Part shown: piece after piece, positions 1 through 12,000 of the stretch
Layout of the letters: the number at the start of each line of letters is the position of its first letter
Position numbering within the stretch: the stretch's first letter is position 1
Assembly (NCBI GenBank): GCA_031835245.1
Contig: JAVKOQ010000109.1
Coordinates: 1 to 64,000 of the forward strand
Direction: 5' to 3'
DNA length: 64,000 nucleotides
Source of the DNA: Balamuthia mandrillaris
Taxonomy: Eukaryota; Discosea; Longamoebia; Balamuthiidae
Translations under genes and position numbers: made by a program
The notes under the pieces: generated by a model
Seen by the model: only the letters and a program-made list of their open reading frames with translations
Told to the model about the DNA's origin: nothing
The model's database searches: none

Positions 1-2834
1 TCTTTTGTGCTTGTTTCTCTTGCTTCTTGTTGATGAAGTTGAAGCGGAAGAAGATGAAGCAGAAGATGAAGCGGAGGCAGAGGAATGGGAGGAAGTTTTG
101 TCTCGTCTGTTGGAAGACACTGTTGGTATTGGTGTTGTTGTTTTTCGGTGAGGCGGTTTCGATGAAGAGTTATCGCCGAGAACGACCACTTCATCGTCAG
201 TCGTGGAAGAAGCAGTTCTTGCTTTCTTTTTGGGAGGAGGATTCAGTTCTGTGGTGTTGTTACTTTTGTTGCCTTGTTTAGGTTCTTCGTTGTTGCCACC
301 TCCTCCACTACCATCATAAGTCCTTCGCTTCTTGTTGCTTTCACTCTCTCCTCCACGTCCTTCCTTCTGCTTCTCAGGTTTCTGGTTTTGGTCCACCAAA
401 GCCAGCCGTCGATTACTTCCTTTCTTCAACGAACGGAACTGAGTTGTGCCCGAAGAAGATGCCAAATGAGAAGCATACGCAGTGTCATCACTCTGCGATT
501 CTTCCGAGAGAGATTCAACCGAGTCGTTTTCGGAGCTATCCTCTTCTTCCTCTCCTTCTTCCTTATTCCCTTCTGTCTCTGCTCTTTCTCCATCTTCTGC
601 TTGGTTTGTTTTGTCCTCTTCCTTCTGTTGCTGCTGCGTCGTTTGGCTACGCTTATTCAACTGTCGTTTTTTCGCCGCTTGCTGTTTGAGTTTCTTTTCT
701 AGTTCTCGAATAGTGTTCTCCTCAAACAAGTGCTTGGTGTTGAGTTTATCAAGTTCTTGCTTCAGATTGAAGTGAAGCTGCTCTTTCTCGAAGCACTGAT
801 TTTCTAAGCTGCGTATCCTTTGCTTCTCTTGAAGCATTGACTGCTTCAGAATGTTGATTTCCTTTTGCTTCCGTTCTAACTCTTGTAGCCAGTCTTGTTC
901 GGTCGTGGGTCGTTTGACTCCTGTCAAAAGGAATGCAGAAGCAGGAGCGGAGGACGAAGCAGAGGTGGACGACGAAGGAGGGGCAAATGATGCACTGGGA
1001 GGAAGTGAGGGGAGCTCGTCAGTAATCTGTTCGGCCAAGTGCATTGCCCCTGCGAGTATTTGGTCCGTTTTGTATTTGTCATTCTCAGCCGTAGTATTAC
1101 GTGTTGTTATAGCTGAAGAAGGTTCCCTTGTAGAAGAAGAAGAAGAAGAAGAAGAAGAAGAAGAAGAATCAGTAGCACGGGAAACTGGAGCTGGTGGGGG
1201 CATCAAGACTTGCGACGAGGAGGGTGATCCCTCGCTGCTATCGGTGGCTTCACCAACGTTGTAGGCGCCAACCATCTTGTCAACGCGTTCCAGTTCCATT
1301 TCGGACTCTTCGGGCAAAGGGGGGTTGGGCAGCTGTTGTTGTCCTTCTCTTTCGCCTTCCTCTTCGCTGACAAAGTGTGCAGCACTTACTAACCATGGCG
1401 AGCGATCGGTATTGCTTTCTCTGCTCGGGTGATCATGTTGTTGTTGGGGGAAGTTAAAAGAGGAAGATGAAGAATGAATGGCAAGTCCTTCTGGCGTAAA
1501 GTCCTCAGGAGAAAAGCGAACTGGGTGTTGTTGCTGTCGCTGCTGTTGTTGTTGTGGCTGATATTGCTGGTAGGTGGCGGATGTTTGGGAAGAGGGAGGA
1601 GGAGATCGTTGTCGTTGTGGCTGAAGACTGCTTTGCGCGTGCGAAGGAGGTGAAGAGACCGGGTTAAACATTGAAGAAGAGGATGCAGAAGAAGGAGAAG
1701 AGGGTGGGGGCTGCGGGGGTGGAGAGCGTAAATGTCTTGAGAACACGCTAGGAGAAGGAGGCGGCGTGTGCACTGCGAAAGAAGTCACAACAGCACCCTG
1801 GCTCGGTGGGGGTGGTCTCATAGGACTGTCTGGAGATGAGGAAGAAGTCGGCGAGGGAGATTGTTCGCCATCTCTCTCGTTCGATGAATGATGATGATTG
1901 GTAGCCGTCTCGCCTCTCGTCGAGTTGTTACCGTGTGATGAGGTGTTCCACTCCTGTGGCGACGAATGAGGTTGTTGTTGTGGTGGTGCTGTTGAGCTCG
2001 CTTGTTGCGGTGGTTGTTGGCGAGAGGAAGAAAAGGAAGTAGGCGGAGATGAACGCGGAGAAACTGAAGATGGCCCCTTCTCCTCTCCTTCAACCACTGC
2101 AGAAGGTTGCACGTTCTCCGGTGAGAACAGCGAGCGAGCAACCGCAGAAGACGAGGAAGATGAAGATGGCGACATCATCCTCGAGTTCTGCATGTCATGG
2201 CCATTATGCTGGCTGCTGTTTCCATAAGGCATTTGGTGATGTTGCTGATGAGGGTGTTGCTGTTGTTGATAGTGATGGTGTTGATGCGATTGAAGTGGAT
2301 GTTGCTGTGTGCCATTACCTTGTTCTTGTTGCTGCTGCTGCTGTTGGTAAACGTAATGTTGGTGAGCGAGTGCAGCTGCTGCACTTTCTTCGTCGTCGTT
2401 GTTATCCACAATAACGTATGTATGGGAGAAAGGTTGCTGTACATGAGAGGAAGGAGAGGATGGATAGGCAGCAGCAGAGGAATGATGTGGATGAGGAGCA
2501 GAAGAAGAAGCGGAAGCATAATAGTTCTGTTGCTGCTGCCACGAAGAAGGAGGCGGAGGACCTCCGGATGGCGAAGAAGGGTGAGAAAGACCTTGTTGTT
2601 GAACTCTAGGAGCAAAAGAAGGTGAAGGGTTGCCGCCGCCACCATACGGAGACTTGGGAGGTGAGGACGTTACAGCGCTGGCAAACGAAGCAGGCATGTT
2701 CATGTTATTCCCTGCCGCCTATGGAAGAGAGAGAGAGAAGGAGGAGGCCAGTTTAAACCAGAGAGGAAGATAAAAAGAAGAAGCAGAAAAAAAAACCGCA
2801 CCTCTGCGTTTTGGGTATGAGAAACGTTATTCAT
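1..2834 (-). CDS. Q/P/S/H-rich protein with central coiled coil (3' end beyond window)
   Basis: Not recognised. A single open frame runs on the minus strand from about 2718 to base 1 without a stop. It is preceded by a short first exon (2834-2802, beginning MNNVSHTQNAE) and an 83-bp intron (2801-2719, GTGCGG...CCATAG), giving about 917 visible residues. The first ~500 residues are low-complexity Pro/Ser/Gln/His. A more structured stretch follows, with a likely coiled coil (TEQDWLQELERKQKEINILK onward, to about EENTIRELEKKLKQQ). The tail is acidic and then rich in Lys/Ser with possible nuclear localisation patches (KKKAR, NKKRR). This composition suits a nuclear regulator or scaffold, but no catalytic or DNA-binding domain is visible. 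It is first in transcription-order distance from the window edge, so its C-terminus and possible domain are unseen. The reading frame is certain; function is not. Confidence 0.7.
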
Positions 2835-3124
2835 AGCTGAATAGCTTCGCAAAGATGAGGTCTGGAGATGCAAGTGGGAATAATAAGTTGGTTAACCTTG
2901 TTTGTAAAAAACCACTCGAGCAAGAGAAGGAACGAGAAGTTACCGTTTGACTTGTAGCAGGGCCAGCAGCGCGAAAGGACATCTCTCCAACAATTTTTTT
3001 TTAACAGCCTTTGCGTTTCTTTTGCTGAGTTGAAATTTTTTACAGGAAAATTTTGGTTTAAAATATACTTGGAAATATTTCGTTGTCGACATAAATATTT
3101 TTTGCGGACTTGGCCCAGGCACGC
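2835..3124. promoter_or_regulatory. intergenic gap with TGTCGACA palindrome
   Basis: This 290-bp gap lies between the start of the Q-rich gene and the end of the FEN1-like copy, both on the minus strand. It is AT-rich and carries the 8-bp palindrome TGTCGACA at 3084-3091, which recurs in other intergenic gaps of this window. No coding signal was seen. Confidence 0.4.
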
Positions 3125-4338
3125 CTATGGGAGGAGAGAGAAAGGAGAAGGAGCAGGAGCAGTTGGGGTGGCTTTGGTCGTCTTCTTCTTCTGTGTCGCG
3201 CTGAAGTATGTGTCCAATGTTCTCTGCACCGCACGTCCTTTGTTTGCTCCGTTGAGTTTGGCGATGCCCTTTCTCACTCGGTCCTCGTTGAAGCCCTTCT
3301 CCTCCACCAAGAATTGCAGCAAGCCCTTTTCATCGGGTTCGGTCCATTGGAGGTTGAGGTCGTCTGGGTTTGTGACTTGCGGATGTTTGAACAGCTCTCT
3401 GGCTGCTCCGCAGTTGAAGTTCTCGGGAATGGGTTGCTTCGTTAGGTTCAACGTGGAAAGCACCACTTCGATGGTCCGGTACTGTCGGATCAGCTGGAGA
3501 GCTTTCTTCGGTCCGATACCTTGAGAGAGCCCCGCGAGTGAAGAAGGCAGGAAGGGAGAGGCAGTAGCATTAGTTGTGCTCTTGAACCACGAATATAAAA
3601 ACTTACCTTGGATGGTATCACAATAGTCGCAGCCGCAGAGGATACAAAAGTCGATAAACTCATCCATGGACAAACCCAAGCCTTCCCAGCTCAATCTCTT
3701 GGATGGCCCGCTTGTGTGCCTCGCTGTCGTTCAAGTGCCGCAACAAGACCGGCGTGCCAAAGGCCAGGGCATCCATGTCCTCCGCGCCAGTGGCCCAGAC
3801 CGTGCCAGCCCTGCAGAGCGCCGCGCACTGAGCCTCCGCCCCGCAGGGGGCTACCATCACCGGGACGCCCATCAGCCCCAACAGCTTCATGCTCTCCTGG
3901 ACGTGCTGCTCGGTTACCCGCAATACAGGGAGGGTACCGCTCTGGTCTTGCCCTTGTTGAGGTTTGTCTTCATCGTCGCCAGTGCCCGAGAAAACATAGA
4001 CCGGTTTCAGGCCTGAACGAATAACACGCAAGGCACGATACCAGAAACCCATCAAATGACTTTTCGTTTGTTATGTTCACAGAAAGACAAACAGCTCATT
4101 AAGCCAAGAGAGAGAGAGAGAGAGAGAGAGAACGAGAAGAGAGAAGGTACATGATAGTTTCGCCTGCTTGATTGGTCAGCCCGATGCCACTGCTGGTTTG
4201 AACGGGGGTAAGAAAGGTGCGGAGGGCCAGGGAGGCGTCGATGGCCACCTTCTTGCCGGCATAGTGATGGATCTCATTTGCGGTAACGGCCTCTGGGCAA
4301 GCATCGCCTACCAGCTGGGCTAAGCCTCTTATCCCCAT
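3125..4338 (-). pseudogene. degenerate FEN1 paralogue, frameshifted, two metal ligands lost
   Basis: A second FEN1-family copy; the intact one is at 36855-38626. Exons are 4338-4151, 4059-3607 and 3519-3125, with both introns at the same positions and phases as in the intact gene, so it arose by DNA duplication, not retroposition. Of the seven conserved acidic metal ligands, five remain (the first in VAIDAS, two in EDMDAL, the second Glu of the PCGAEAQ block, the Asp in CDYCDT). Two are replaced: the Asp after YVF is Ser, and the first Glu of the EAPCEAE motif is Gly. The helical arch segment is much shorter and unlike FEN1. Near 3684 the copy is 11 nt shorter than the intact gene between the IxEI block and GLGLSMDEF, which shifts the frame. 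The literal product stops at 3660 after about 195 residues. The C-terminal frame still contains a PCNA-box-like QRTLDTYF. An assembly indel could cause the shift but not the ligand losses. Confidence 0.8.
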
Positions 4339-4545
4339 TTGGTGTTTCTCCTTCTTTTCGGAGTATATATATTAAACATTCGAAGAAGAAAAAAAGAGCA
4401 ACAAGAAAGAAGAGAGAGAGAGAGGAAGGTTTCGCGAAACCAAAAAAAATAAAGATCTATTCAAACACAATAGGAAACAATTTCACGTTCGTTCATGACA
4501 GTGCAACAAGAATGAAGAGAGAGAGAGAGAGAGAGAGAGAGGAGA
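4339..4545. other. gap between SPT5 and FEN1-like copy with (GA)n tract
   Basis: This short gap separates two minus-strand genes. It holds a (GA)n tract at about 4516-4541 (CT on the coding strand) just past the SPT5 stop, and a second mixed purine run near 4410. A TATATAT stretch near 4365 lies 20-30 bp upstream of the FEN1-like start and could be an old core promoter. Confidence 0.35.
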
Positions 4546-7500
4546 TCACGAAGAAGGAATGTAACGAGCCAACAAGTTGAGGTTCAAGATCTTGATGTCG
4601 AGATTGGCCTCCATCTTGACGATACCGTCCGCTCCGTCGATACCAAACAAAGAGCCGATATTGCCCTTGAACTCGCCGCGAATGATCTTCACACGGTCCT
4701 TCTTGCCTGGCACCACCACCTCCAAAAAGTCGGATGGAATCGTAATCGTCTCTCCTCCACCGCCATCGCTGAGAATTTGTACGGTACAAAGATTGTCCGA
4801 AAGCAGCTCTCGAATGACGCCCGTTGCGTTGTGATATTTGCCGTTGCGGAAGCTCTCGCTGACGATCCGAACTTCAATGTCTTTGCATTGCCAAACATCA
4901 CTTCCCAACATTCCTCTTCCTCCTGAAGAAGATCCGCTTCCGCCTACAGAAGAAGATGAAGAGCTTAATAAGCCTGGAGTACTCGGGATGGCCATGCTGC
5001 CGGCGCCACCGGGAGTGCCTGGAAGCATCATGCCAGCTCCTGCTGGAGAGGCCAAGCCAGGCGTTCTCGGCGCAATGTGGTGCGGATGCTGAAGGTGAGA
5101 GGAGGCACCACCAGCGGCAGCAGCGGATGAGTTATCGTAGCTTAGACCGATACCGTCTGAGGTGGTTACTGGAGAGGCAGAGGAAAGAGAGGAAGAGGAA
5201 GGAGGCAGAGAGGAAGCGGAAGGAACACCAGGAACACGGTCACCAGTAAGGCCGCCACCTGGAGTACCTGGCGTCCGTGGCACGCCTGGTGTGGAGGGTG
5301 TGGTGGGATAGCCGGAAGCAGGAGTGCCGCCTTTGACTGAAGAAGCAGAAGCAAGAGAGGAAGAAGAGGAAGAGAACGATGACCGTGATCCACCGCCAGA
5401 GGTGAGGTCCATCATGGAGCCGTAGCTGTCGGCAGAAGAAGGCGTGTAGGCTGGCGTGTAACCGCTGGTTGGGGTGGCTGGATTGTAGGCGGCTGCATCG
5501 GAGGATGGTGTTCGTGGCAAACCATATTCATCGCTGCCAGCAGCACCGCTACTGCGACGACGATTGCTGCCACCAAACGCAGAAGAAGACGATGAAGAAG
5601 CAGCAGGTGAGTAAGGAGCATAGTAAGCAGGAGTTTCCACACGATAGCCGTCATCCGGTGTGGTCAGCGAAGAAGCCTCGTCCCAAGCGCCCCGCATGGG
5701 CGTGTTGGGTTGGTTAGGGTTCCAGGGATCGTGGCTAGGGGTGCTCATCCTCATAGGCGTACCCGTTCTCATGGGAGTCTGGTCGCCACGCATGGGCGTG
5801 CGAGTGCCGGCAGGATAAGGACTGGCGGGCATGCTATCCTGGCTGAAACTGATGCGAGAAGTGGAGGGAGCACGACCATCGTCGTGCATTTGCAGGGCGG
5901 TTCGGTCCACGTTGACGGTCTTGCAATTGGTGTGGAGCTCCACGCGGGCGGTGGTGTCCGTGGTGTCTTTGACAATGCCAATGTAGCCCTTCCACGCGCC
6001 CCTGCTGATAGTAACCGTTCTGTGGATCAGAGGGTCATGGCTTGCGCCCCTACCTCCCCTTCCTCCGCGGCCTCCTCTACCGCCTCCTCTTCCTCCCCGT
6101 CCATCAAATCCTCCTCTACTACCTCCTCTAGCACCAGAAGAATAATGCGATGGTGATTGTGGATAGTTCCTTCCTCCCGCTCCAAATCCACCACCGCTGG
6201 GTGTTTGTTTTCGTTTTTTATCTCCACCGAGAACAGTGGTGCTGCCTGTTCGTACAACAAAGATTCCTGTATTGTCCAACATGTCGTTCGAGTGTAAGAA
6301 CGCAAAGTACCTAAAGATATGCCTGACGGTGCCCTGCCTGCCCTTATGAGGGCCATCATTCACCTACAGGATATCTCCGATGCCAATAGGGTTCTGTCTC
6401 GAGTCGAAGGCCACTGCATTGCGGCTATTTCGCTTGTTGCCCACTTGCTGTAGCTTCAACGTCCTCACATTACCGGTATTATCCAAGACTTTGAACGAGT
6501 CCAACTCCACTTTGACGATGACGCCTACTGTTTGGGGATCAATCTGTACCATGTCATGCAGCTCATAATTTCCCAGTTGGATGTTGCCAGTGGCAACCTC
6601 CGCCGCCTCTTGAATGTCCTGAGAGAGCACCTGGATCTCCTTCTTGGTGAGATCGGAGAAGAGCGTGACTATGTTACCGTCCACGCGGAGGATAAGGCCC
6701 GTCTCTCCCTCGAAGCGACCGCCGATGACCTTGACGTGATCTCCCATCTTAAAGTACTTCGCCAGTTGGTCGGCATCGAAAGTGAGCAGGTCGTGCAGCT
6801 CCTCGTGCTTGGGTCGCACAGTTACCATGTTGTCGTTGATGGACTCCACCGTGCCCATCAGCAGCTTGAGCTCTCCCTCGATAACTTTGACTGTGTCTCC
6901 TTTCACAAAGTTGACTTTGCGTTTCGTTTTCAGCTTGGCCAAGGCATCCAACGTGGCTTGAACCACTCCACCTGTTGTTGTGTTCGAGGAGGAGCTCTCC
7001 ATATCCAATCTTCCATCGCCGTCGCCATCCCCAGGTTTGTTTTGGAAACGTTGGATCTCATCGAGGGAAGGAATAATACCATCCACGTCGAGGCTCTTCA
7101 TGTTCATGGCCTTAAAGATGTAGCCGTCCTTGTACTTGTTGCCTTCGTAGTAGTAAAACTGACCATCGTCTTTGCTCGCCATATCTGGTGGCGTGAAGAA
7201 ACGAGCGGGCGCTCTAGGCCTTGTGTTCTTCTTTTTCTTTTTCTTTTTCTTCTTGTCATCTTCCTGCTCGTTGTCCTCTTCTTCATCTTCCTCTTCATCA
7301 TCGGGCATAGGTGTGACACCTTCCCCAACCTTCTCCACACGAGGGATGAGCTTGACGGTAATGCGGCCTCTGGTGTCGTCCACGTCCTCTATCTGTCCCA
7401 AGTCTCCGCTGTAGGTGCCTCTCTTGACCCTCACCCAATTTCCCTTCTTCAGGTTGGAGGTCTTCTTGGTGACCGTCAGCACTGTGGTCATCTCCTTGAT

Positions 7501-8286
7501 GGGCACCAGCTTGATTCCCCAGTCAAAGAGGAGGCGCAGGCCCTTGATGGCCTTGGAGACGTGCGCCTCCTTCTCGGCTTCCACGTAGATGTAGCCCTTT
7601 AGGTTGTCGCAGCAGACGGCGGACTTGATGAGCAGCGGCTCCTCCGACTCCTCCTTGTCCAGGAACTTTTGCATGAGGCAGATCACGCACTCTCTTTCCT
7701 TGCCGACCTTGCACCTCACCAGCCAGAGCTTGGGGTCGCGCACTGACGGTAGCAGGCGCTGCTGAGCAATCTCGCTGGCTTCCTGGGTAAGCTGAATGTG
7801 ATCGATAGGGATGTAGCGCTCCCGTCCATAGTCCTTGTACTTCTCCTGGATGCGTTTGCTAATGTCGGAGACGTCCGCCTCGTCGGCCTCAAGGTGCTGC
7901 AGCGCAGCGGCCCTGCGGTGAGCTGCTCTCTCCAGGTTAGGCTCAGCCACCTCGGCAAGAGCGGCCTCATCGGCCTCGTTGGGGAACATGTCGTCCTCCT
8001 CCTCTTCGTCCTCCTCCTCAACCTCGTCCTCACCGACCTCGGCCTCAATATCGAAGAAGGCGCTCATGGCATCGTAGCTCTTTCTGGGCCGCTTGACAGC
8101 CCTCTTGCCACCGGTCGTGCGTCGAGGAGCCTCTTCCTCCTCTTCGTCTTCCTCTTCCTCCTCTTCCTCCTCTTCCTCCTCGTCATCGACCTCTTCCTCC
8201 TCTACCTCCACTTCCTCCTCCTCCACTTCGACGTCCTCCTCTTCACTGCCGCTATGTGCGGAGGCCTCTGCCTTTCGTTTGTGCAT
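4546..8286 (-). CDS. SPT5: transcription elongation factor SPT5, interrupted by an in-frame TAG
   Basis: SPT5 pairs with SPT4 on RNA polymerase II to control pausing and processivity. Visible in order: a long Glu/Asp N-terminus; the NGN domain (about residues 170-260, [15 protein letters not shown] onward); several KOW modules (such as [18 protein letters not shown] and [20 protein letters not shown]); the conserved [14 protein letters not shown] block; a C-terminal repeat region with TPMR-type Thr-Pro motifs and long Ser/Gly/Pro stretches; and a final KOW ([16 protein letters not shown]). No intron is needed. The frame is continuous over 3741 nt except for TAG at 6364-6366, sitting between NPIGIGDIL and VNDGPHKG, where other SPT5 proteins have an ordinary residue at the same spacing. 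Read literally, the first product is 640 residues and lacks the last KOWs and the C-terminal repeats. CAG with one C-to-T change would explain it. The start is the first Met (MHKRKAEAS). Confidence 0.9.
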
Positions 8287-9042
8287 GGTGGTGTCGTGAG
8301 TGTGCGTGCAGCTGTTGTGGTTTCTTCAATGGCCTCCAAAAAAAAAGATTCCGACGAAAGGTATTATTTGCACCAAGAAATTGGAAAAATCCAAGAAGAT
8401 TCCTGTGAGGTGTCCTGTCAATCGAAAGAGATTTTACTAAATCAAATGAAACAACCATTTTTTAAACAAAAAAAATACCTACGCACAGCTAACAACAACG
8501 CTCACTGGGAAAAAAAACCTGTTTGCCGAATCTTTTTGGAGAGAGAGAGAGAGAGAGAGAGAGGGCGAAGGGCAAAAAAAAAAAGGGGGAATGATAAGCA
8601 AGCCGCCCGAGAGAGTGACAGTTGAGAGAGGGAAAAGTACGCGTGGTCGCGTGTGTGCGCGTTCTGTGTGTGTTGTGTGTTTTTGTTGACGGAATGTTTT
8701 TCCGTTATCCCTTCCCATTTGCGCTATTTATACTGGAGCGTTTCTCGAGGGTTGGATTCGCAGGACAAGGTCAAGTCGAGAACGAAGGGAGAACAAAAGG
8801 AGGAGCGGTCCGTGCTGCAACAAAGCGAACAACAATGGAGCACAGTTGCTGCTTTTATTGTTGTCGCACAAGATCCTTAATCAGAATATTTGATCGATCT
8901 TTAAACTGACGTCATGATTAAGACCAATCTTTCCTTTAAGACCATTTTTTGTAGACAGTGAAATAATAAATTATTTTGTTGTTGATCAATTGCAATTCCT
9001 CTGCTAAGAAACCATCACTGAAACTTTCTTGTTGGGAAAGGG
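8287..9042. promoter_or_regulatory. divergent promoter SPT5 / DUF2207 gene, with TGACGTCA
   Basis: This 756-bp gap separates divergently transcribed SPT5 and the DUF2207 gene. It contains a (GA)n run at about 8540-8563 (CT in the SPT5 sense strand), a TATTTATA-like segment near 8728, and a perfect TGACGTCA palindrome at 8907-8914, 129 bp before the DUF2207 start. No gene was found in it. Confidence 0.5.
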
Positions 9043-12000
9043 ATGATGAAGCGCTCTTCCTCCTCCCTCTCCACCACTGGTGTCCGTTCCTCGTCGCTGT
9101 CGCTGTGGCTGCTCTGGTGGTTGTTGTTGTTTTTGTCGCTGTGGCTGCTGTCATCGTGCATCGAGCCGTGCCAAGCCCGCCGCAGCAAGTCCAGCGGCCC
9201 CCCAAAACGCTTCCTCTGGAAGAACGTGGCGGTGGACATCAGCCTCACGCCGGAGGGGGACCTCGACGTGGTCGAACGCCACCTGATCGACTTTTATCAG
9301 GGCACCTTTCGGTTTGGCTACCGCAAGATCCCGTTTGGCTATGGAGGGAGGAACGACGGGATTGAGCGCATGCACGTCTTTGAGGGCTCCAAGGCCTACG
9401 AGCAGCTGCACTACCCCCGCTCGGGCGATGAGGGCTCTGAACCGCCTTTTACCTTTAAAGTTGTGGATGAGGTTTGCTTCTCTACTAGCTTTCATTTACT
9501 CTTTCTCTCGTTCTCTCGTTCCCTCTGCTTCTCTTCTCTCTTCTCTCTTCTCTCTTCTCTCTTCTCTCTTCTCTCTTCTCTCTTCTCTCTTCCCGCTGCT
9601 GCTCTCTATAACTCTGTTATAAAACAAAAAACGAAACCCCAAAAAATATGATAGGGCTACGAAAAGGCAGTGTACTGGTACTTTCCTCAGACCACCGGCC
9701 AACATGAATACACAGTTAGTTCGTTCTCTTTCTCGGCGTCTTTGGTGTCTTTCACTCTCTCTCTCTCTCTCTCTCTCTTGTTTCGTCTCCTTTGTTGAGC
9801 GGTTATTTTTCATGTAAAAACCACTTGTTGGTTTGCCTGCAGTTTCAATACCGGGTTCGCAAAGCAGTGCGAGTAGGTCTGGAGGATGGCTCAAATGATG
9901 AGCTCTTCTGGAAGGTTTCTTCTTTCCGTTTTTATTCTGTTATCCTCTTCCTAGGATTTGGTTCTAGGATGCTAACTGCAATATTAACAAACAACAAACT
10001 ACGAAGGTCATACCAGCAAACCATCCAGCTCCCATTGAATCCACCCACATAACGATCCATCTTCCACCCAGCTTTAGACTGTTATTCAACGAAGAGTACA
10101 TCACAGAAGCACCCAACAACAACCTTGATGGCAATGTTGAAAGGGAAAACGAGCTCTTGGCTCATGCTTTTGCGGAATGTTTCATCGGTGGTGAGGAGAT
10201 CAATGTTGCTCGTCCAGAGATAGGAGGAGCAAAAGTCACTCTTTCTCCAGAACGAGACACAGTCTCTGTTGATGTGAGAAAAAGGCTTAAAGTGGACGAA
10301 ATGCTCGAAGTCAGAGTAAGTGTTTTGCTCATCTAAAAGAGGACGGAAGACTCATATTTTTCATTTTTAATGATTTTAGCTATTGTTTGAGCCAAAGTAC
10401 GATGGTCGCATTCCTCTTTCTAACTGGCAACGCTCCGAACAAGAGTCGGATGTCTTAGCCCTGATTCTTTATGTATATTCTCTTCTCTGCCCCTATTTTA
10501 TTGCTCTGCTTCTCCACTTCTCACTTCGGGCTTCTCTCCCTTATCCTTATTTATCTTTTGCTGCGAAACAGGTTATTGTTTTCATAGTGGTCGCATTACC
10601 ATGGTACCTAGTGTATCACTTCAAACTGCCGGTAATACCTCCAGCGGAACTCGGTGGCCCAGCTCCTCACCAGCAACAGATAGAAACGTCTTTACCTGAT
10701 GCCTCCACTCCCGCTGAAGCTGGGACTATGTGTACAACATTTACCTCTCCTTTCTTTTTCGTTTCTTCATTCTTCTTATTTTATTTTTCTCTCGTATTTA
10801 CAGTAACTCATCGAGTTGCAATGAAAGAAGTGATGGCAACATTAGTAGACCTTTCTCGTAGAGGCTATCTCCTCATTCATGAATTCCCTGACGACTATTA
10901 CTTTCAACGCCCCACTCGTACATCCACTTCCGAAACAGAACAGCAACCACAACAACGAAACACAACCAGTTATCGTCATCGTTCACCTCCTCGTCAACGT
11001 CATCGCTCTTCTCCTTCTTCTTCCAATCACGAAGAAAATGAAGAACCAGAAGCAGAAGAAAGACCATTGACTCCCTACGAGGAAGCATTGCTCTCTCTGG
11101 TGGCTGATCACCGTCTTTCCGAGCTCAAATACAAATTCAAAGAACAAGAAGGCAATTTCGCAAAGATGGTCTATCAATCGCTCGTCCAGCGAAACATCTA
11201 CTGGAGCGACCCTAGACCCGTTATTAATCGACTAGTGTTATCAGGCATCCTCCTCATCGCGGTGGACATTTGGTTCTGGTTCGCAGGCTACGACCATTTC
11301 CTAGTGGGTCTCTTGCTTCATTTTCCTTCTCTTTATCTCCTTCCTCGAGAAAGTGATGCCTTTTTCGACCTGCAAGTCCTCTCCAAGGCCATTTTTCATT
11401 TGACCATCGCCGTTGGTCTCTGCGGAGTGGAACTCTTGATTTTGCCTGAACTCGTCGTTCGCACTCTGACCAGAGAGGGGGTCAAGCACCGCCATCGATG
11501 GCAGCTCTTCAGGAACTATCTGCGAGAGTTGAGCGACCGTAGCAGCGATGCGTTTGTGCCGAGACATTTTGATGCCATTGTCTTCGAGGAGTACTTGCCC
11601 TATGCCATCGCCTTTGGTATGGAAGGACCTTGGGTTCAGCGGTGGGAAGCTGTCGCCACTTCTGCTGCTCCTGCTCCTCCTTCTGTTCATCCTTCCCCAT
11701 CTTCTGTTCCATCTTCTATTCATCCTTCCCCATCCTCCGTTCCATCTTCTTCTCAATCTCCTTTTCCTGAAGCATTTCATCCTTCTCTATCTTCCATTCC
11801 TTCTTCTTTTTATCCTTCATCATCCGCCCCCTCTTCTGCTCCTTCCTCCTCTCTTCCCTTCAAACCCGACACCTCCACAAGACAACCAAGTGAAGAACAA
11901 CCACAAGAACAAGAACCACCAATGATGGCTCCGGCATGGTATATCTTGCACCCGCCAACAACTTCCTCCACAAGCTTCATCCATTCTCCCCTCTTTTATG

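Noticed and set aside
7172-8299. Plus-strand Ser- and Leu/Val-rich frames opposite SPT5
   Set aside because: They mirror the poly-Glu stretches and conserved domains of SPT5 on the minus strand.
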